DNA from: Rhynchopus sp. YZ270_cl-10
Lineage: Eukaryota; Euglenozoa; Diplonemea; Diplonemida; Diplonemidae
NCBI GenBank assembly: GCA_964035575.1
Contig: OZ037857.1
Location: forward strand, 1,178,001-1,242,000
Direction of reading: 5' to 3'
DNA length: 64,000 nucleotides
Part shown: piece after piece, positions 63,893 through 64,000 of the stretch
How positions within the stretch are numbered: position 1 is the first letter of the stretch
How the letters are laid out: each line of letters begins with the position of its first letter
Program-made: the position numbers and the translations under genes
Notes under the pieces: model-generated
The model's database searches: none
Seen by the model: only the letters and a program-made list of their open reading frames with translations
What the model was told of the DNA's origin: nothing

Positions 63893-63920
63893 GACTTAGT
63901 ATAGGCTTGGGTTCATCTAA
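63893..63920 (+). repeat. Hairpin family A relic
   Basis: GACTTAGTATAGGCTTGGGT then TCATCTAA; shortened loop. Confidence 0.4.
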
Positions 63921-64000
63921 TTTCTTCTTTCTTTGTGATCACCCCAAACGGATTCTCCGTGGTTCCCCCGAAGGTGCTCCGCAAATATTAATATAGCCCG

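Noticed and set aside
8068-63920. Hairpin plus T run as bacterial intrinsic terminators
   Set aside because: The window is eukaryotic (introns, LINE), and loop and tail sequences are conserved, which terminators do not require.
5981-63920. Hammerhead or twister ribozymes among the hairpins
   Set aside because: I found no CUGAUGA/GAAA core or twister core in the consensus motifs.

Overview
This 64-kb window is nuclear DNA from a eukaryote, most likely a protist. The protein-coding genes sit far apart and one is split by two short GT-AG introns (47 and 57 nt). The spacer DNA is full of homopolymer runs, microsatellites and small inverted-repeat transposons. An ingi/I-like non-LTR retrotransposon, an AIR9-like protein, a CCCH protein of a style I associate with kinetoplastids, and the placement of every recognisable gene on the + strand together suggest a euglenozoan, perhaps diplonemid-like. 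That assignment is inference; I saw no rRNA, spliced-leader gene or other decisive marker.

Layout. 1-4.8 kb: 3' part of a LINE with ORF1, and ORF2 carrying endonuclease, reverse transcriptase and RNase H, with one frameshift. 4.87-5.67 kb: a repeat element with an inverted GGTCCC minisatellite. 5.7-14.3 kb: gene-free, with a TA-flanked element (9.4 kb) and a 2-kb inverted-repeat element (11.7-13.7 kb). 14.3-15.3 kb: a Mutator-like element with long terminal repeats and a 9-bp target duplication, just upstream of a CCCH zinc-finger gene (15.5-16.3 kb). 16.3-55.0 kb: about 39 kb with no recognisable host gene, holding at least ten transposon-like elements (among them a decayed hAT element at 39.5-40.8 kb) and large satellites. 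55.0-56.9 kb: the LRR/CBM48-like/A9 gene. 58.3-59.2 kb: a cation-diffusion-facilitator-like membrane protein. 59.2-64 kb: repeats, including an hAT-type MITE with an intact 8-bp target duplication.

The most unusual signal is a set of short (25-75 nt) hairpin motifs scattered through the spacers, essentially all in the same orientation as the genes. I call them families A-G. Each keeps a constant loop or 3' tail while its stem sequence changes in a base-pair-preserving way. Families A and B are usually followed by T-rich DNA, families C, D and E by A-rich DNA. One stretch (40.79-41.34 kb) strings seven of them together. They look like structured RNA elements or tiny retroposed RNAs. I do not recognise them as a known class.

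The second unusual signal is modular transposons. One ~1.2-kb core is carried by three elements with entirely different terminal repeats (11.7, 21.7 and 36.5 kb), and a second ~90-bp module is shared by elements with three other sets of ends.
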